A program made the translations under genes and the position numbers. Below the pieces are notes generated by a model. The model was not told where the DNA came from, ran no database searches, and saw only the letters and a list, made by a program, of their open reading frames with translations. A DNA stretch of 64,000 nucleotides from Falsihalocynthiibacter sp042445055 (GTDB lineage: Bacteria; Pseudomonadota; Alphaproteobacteria; Rhodobacterales; Rhodobacteraceae): contig NZ_CP170339.1 in assembly GCF_042445055.1 (NCBI RefSeq), forward strand, positions 1,736,001-1,800,000. The letters run 5' to 3'. Positions 62,229 to 64,000 of this stretch are shown here, in pieces (the stretch's first letter is position 1; every line of letters starts with the position of its first letter).

Positions 62229-63230
62229 ATGCCCGCACCTGTTGCTCCTTTTCCCGCTGCCCGTTTGCGTCGTCTGCGAAAATCTCCTGCGTTGCGGGCG
62301 ATGGTTAGTGAAAACACACTGACGGCCGCGGATTTTATCTGGCCGGTTTTTGTTGTGGCCGGAGAGAACACGCGCCAGCCAATTCCAAGTATGCCAGGTG
62401 TTGAGCGGCTCTCGGTTGATCTGATTGTTGAGGCTGCGCGCGAGGCCGCCGATCTGGGTATTCCGGCGATCTGTCTGTTCCCGTATACGGACGCTTCGCT
62501 CAAGACCGAAGATTGTGCCGAGGCATGGAACCCTGACAACCTCACCAATCGGGCGATACGCGCGATCAAAGAAGCCGTGCCTGAGATTGCGGTGATGACG
62601 GATATCGCGCTCGATCCGTATAACATCAACGGGCACGATGGATACGTTGAGAACGGCGAGATCGTGAATGATCGTACCGTCGAAGCATTGGTGAAAATGG
62701 CATTGGCACAGGCCGTCGCAGGGGCGGACATCCTTGGTCCCTCGGATATGATGGACAATCGCATCGGCGCGATCCGCACCGCACTGGAAGATGCAGGACA
62801 TCAGAACGTCACCATCCTGTCCTATGCCGCGAAGTATGCCAGCGCATTCTACGGCCCGTTCCGCGATGCCGTAGGCGCATCTGGTGCCCTGACCGGAGAC
62901 AAGAAAACCTATCAAATGGACCCCGCCAATAGCGACGAAGCCATGCGCCTTGTTGCGCGCGACCTCGCCGAAGGGGCGGATATGGTTATGGTCAAACCGG
63001 GGATGGCGTATCTGGATATTTGTCATCGGGTAAAGTCCGAATTCGGCGTTCCGACGTTTGCCTATCAGGTGTCGGGCGAGTACGCGATGCAAATGGCGGC
63101 AGCGCAAAACGATTGGATCGACGGCGACAAGGTGATGCTCGAAAGCCTGATGGCGTTCAAACGGGCAGGGTGCGATGGCATCCTGACATACTTTGCCCCA
63201 CGTGCCGCGCGGTTGCTTGCTGAGGGATAA
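62229..63230 (+). CDS. hemB: porphobilinogen synthase (delta-aminolevulinate dehydratase)
   Basis: From ATG 62229 (GAGG at 8 bases) the protein has 333 residues. It has both Schiff-base lysine motifs, SYAAKYASAFYGPFRDA and MVKPGMAYLDI. The metal segment near 120-135 reads DIALDPYNINGHDGYV, so it is the zinc-free, Asp-rich type rather than the Cys-rich zinc type. It joins two ALA molecules to make porphobilinogen for haem, cobalamin and bacteriochlorophyll. A longer frame reaching 62115 has no ribosome site. Confidence 0.95.
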   Translation: MPAPVAPFPAARLRRLRKSPALRAMVSENTLTAADFIWPVFVVAGENTRQPIPSMPGVERLSVDLIVEAAREAADLGIPAICLFPYTDASLKTEDCAEAWNPDNLTNRAIRAIKEAVPEIAVMTDIALDPYNINGHDGYVENGEIVNDRTVEALVKMALAQAVAGADILGPSDMMDNRIGAIRTALEDAGHQNVTILSYAAKYASAFYGPFRDAVGASGALTGDKKTYQMDPANSDEAMRLVARDLAEGADMVMVKPGMAYLDICHRVKSEFGVPTFAYQVSGEYAMQMAAAQNDWIDGDKVMLESLMAFKRAGCDGILTYFAPRAARLLAEG

Positions 63231-63261
63231 TACTGGGTTAACCTTAAGCGGAAATTCGCAT

Positions 63262-63290
63262 TTTACACAGCGCGGACCACTATATATAAT
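63262..63290 (+). promoter_or_regulatory. promoter of the SYLF-domain gene
   Basis: TTTACA (63262-63267) and TATAAT (63285-63290) are separated by 17 bases. The transcript would have a 5' leader of about 100 bases. Confidence 0.65.
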
Positions 63291-63307
63291 GACAATGCAC
63301 GGAATAA

Positions 63308-63323
63308 CCCCTATAATTAGGGG
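63308..63323. promoter_or_regulatory. perfect inverted repeat in the SYLF gene leader
   Basis: CCCCTA-TAAT-TAGGGG is a perfect palindrome with a 4-base centre, 10-20 bases downstream of the predicted transcription start. It may be a hairpin in RNA or an operator on DNA. Confidence 0.4.
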
Positions 63324-63394
63324 CAAGATCGGCATGAACCGACAACTAAATGGTACGTTTTGACAATAAACGGCCAAATATTGAGGAATAGAGC

Positions 63395-63973
63395 ATGATT
63401 AAATCAACGCAAATCGAGCGTCTTTCGCGCCGTGGATTTTTGCTAACGGCGGGTGCTGCTGCGGCTACGACGGCTGCTTGTGGGAACGGCATTGGAAATG
63501 ATGGCGCTGCTGTGCTTGACGCGCAGGTGGATGCAACTTTGCGGCATATGTACTCGGCGTATCCGGGGACAGTTGATTTGTCTCAGAAATCTACGGGCAT
63601 GCTTGTTATGCCTGTTGTTACCAAGGCTGGTTTCGGCGTTGGTGGCTCCTTTGGGAAGGGTGCGCTTCGCATCAATGATGCGACCGTTGATTACTACTCC
63701 GCAACATCCGCAACCGTTGGCTTCCAAATCGGTGCCCAGCAAATGGCGCATGTGTTGTTCTTTATGACGGAGCAGGCACTCAATGAGTTCCGCCGTTCAA
63801 GCGGTTGGGCCGCTGGCGCGGACATCGAATACGCAGTTAACGATCGCGGCGGAAATCTCGCCGTTGGAACGACGACATCCCTTGCACCTGTTATCGCAGT
63901 GGTATTCGGCCAAGCGGGGCTGATGGCGGGCGCAAGTCTGGAAGGGGCGAAGTACTCACGGATCATCCCCTAG
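63395..63973 (+). CDS. TAT-exported SYLF (YSC84)-domain lipid-binding protein
   Basis: The 192-residue product begins with a twin-arginine signal (LSRRGFLLTAGAAAATTAACGN) that ends in a poor lipobox (TAAC), so it may be a lipoprotein. The rest is a SYLF domain with MLVMPVVTKAGFGVGGSFGKG and GAQQMAHVLFFMTEQALNEF. SYLF proteins bind lipids; in bacteria they are periplasmic stress or envelope proteins of unknown role. GAGGAA precedes the start. The gene seems to be alone. Confidence 0.9.
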   Translation: MIKSTQIERLSRRGFLLTAGAAAATTAACGNGIGNDGAAVLDAQVDATLRHMYSAYPGTVDLSQKSTGMLVMPVVTKAGFGVGGSFGKGALRINDATVDYYSATSATVGFQIGAQQMAHVLFFMTEQALNEFRRSSGWAAGADIEYAVNDRGGNLAVGTTTSLAPVIAVVFGQAGLMAGASLEGAKYSRIIP

Positions 63974-64000
63974 ACTACGCCGTATAAATGCAAAAGGGCC

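Noticed and set aside
62211..63377. 388-codon open frame antisense to hemB
   Set aside because: It mirrors the hemB codon pattern, has no ribosome site and resembles no protein; hemB on the plus strand has clear motifs.
1..64000. CRISPR array, insertion sequence, rRNA operon or prophage
   Set aside because: No regularly spaced repeats, transposase, rRNA-like or phage structural sequence was recognised.

Overview
The window looks like a core chromosomal segment of an alphaproteobacterium of the order Rhodobacterales (Roseobacter/Rhodobacter relatives). The grounds are gene content and order: dusB-ntrB-ntrC-ntrY-ntrX-trkA-trkH-hfq-hflX in a row, fused ispDF, a stand-alone pterin methyltransferase beside a RamA-like corrinoid reactivator, a DUF6477/DUF6456 pair, a MocR/DUF1127 divergon and a CTTG-type -35 promoter at rplM. 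I see no insertion sequence, prophage, CRISPR array or rRNA operon. The genus cannot be fixed by reading alone.

Layout. 1-5.4 kb (mostly minus): the start of a glycerate kinase gene, tRNA-Gly(CCC), and a four-gene methyl-transfer operon (small conserved protein, MTHF reductase, CH3-THF:corrinoid methyltransferase, RamA-like reactivator) that probably belongs to a split cobalamin methionine synthase. 5.6-7.6 kb: Ppx/GppA phosphatase and RlmE. 7.6-10.3 kb: copA-cueR behind a recognisable CueR promoter. 10.4-13.3 kb: flavodoxin-fold oxidoreductase, LysR regulator, cytochrome c' and a dihaem cytochrome c. 13.3-18.5 kb: envelope block with an M15-type peptidoglycan hydrolase (YcbK/MepK-like) divergent from an L,D-transpeptidase (YcbB/LdtD-like), then lpxD, an acyl carrier protein and a ketoacyl synthase. 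18.5-25.2 kb: IalB protein, an intergenic region with a probable small RNA, HerA-like ATPase plus thioesterase, DUF1127/MocR divergon, rplM-rpsI, tetR. 25.2-31.8 kb (all minus): ppk2, metA, an uncharacterised P-loop protein, a FadL/OmpP1-type porin, a DMT exporter, guaA.

32-35.2 kb is the most intriguing part: a non-pyrrolysine MttB-family methyltransferase, followed by a DUF6477 protein divergent from a 365-residue HTH/DUF6456 protein that I judge to be a homologue of GafA, the activator of gene transfer agent production. 35.2-42.5 kb: peroxiredoxin, aquaporin, lipA, a small membrane protein, hpt, a COQ10/RatA protein, an ammonium transporter, pncC-pgpA-ispDF. 42.6-54.5 kb: the nitrogen-regulation/potassium/Hfq cluster, in which both NtrC and NtrX lack the GAFTGA loop needed for sigma-54 contact. 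54.5-64 kb: penicillin-acylase family hydrolase, beta-hydroxyacid dehydrogenase, mfd, a four-helix membrane protein, hemB and a TAT-exported SYLF-domain protein.

Methyl-group and methionine metabolism recurs in separate places: the B12 methyl-transfer operon, an acetyl-CoA-type MetA (Glu111), and an MttB-type demethylase. Most genes are ordinary housekeeping genes; regulatory DNA (CueR promoter, MocR-type repeats, orphan terminator/sRNA, rplM leader hairpin) carries much of what is new here.
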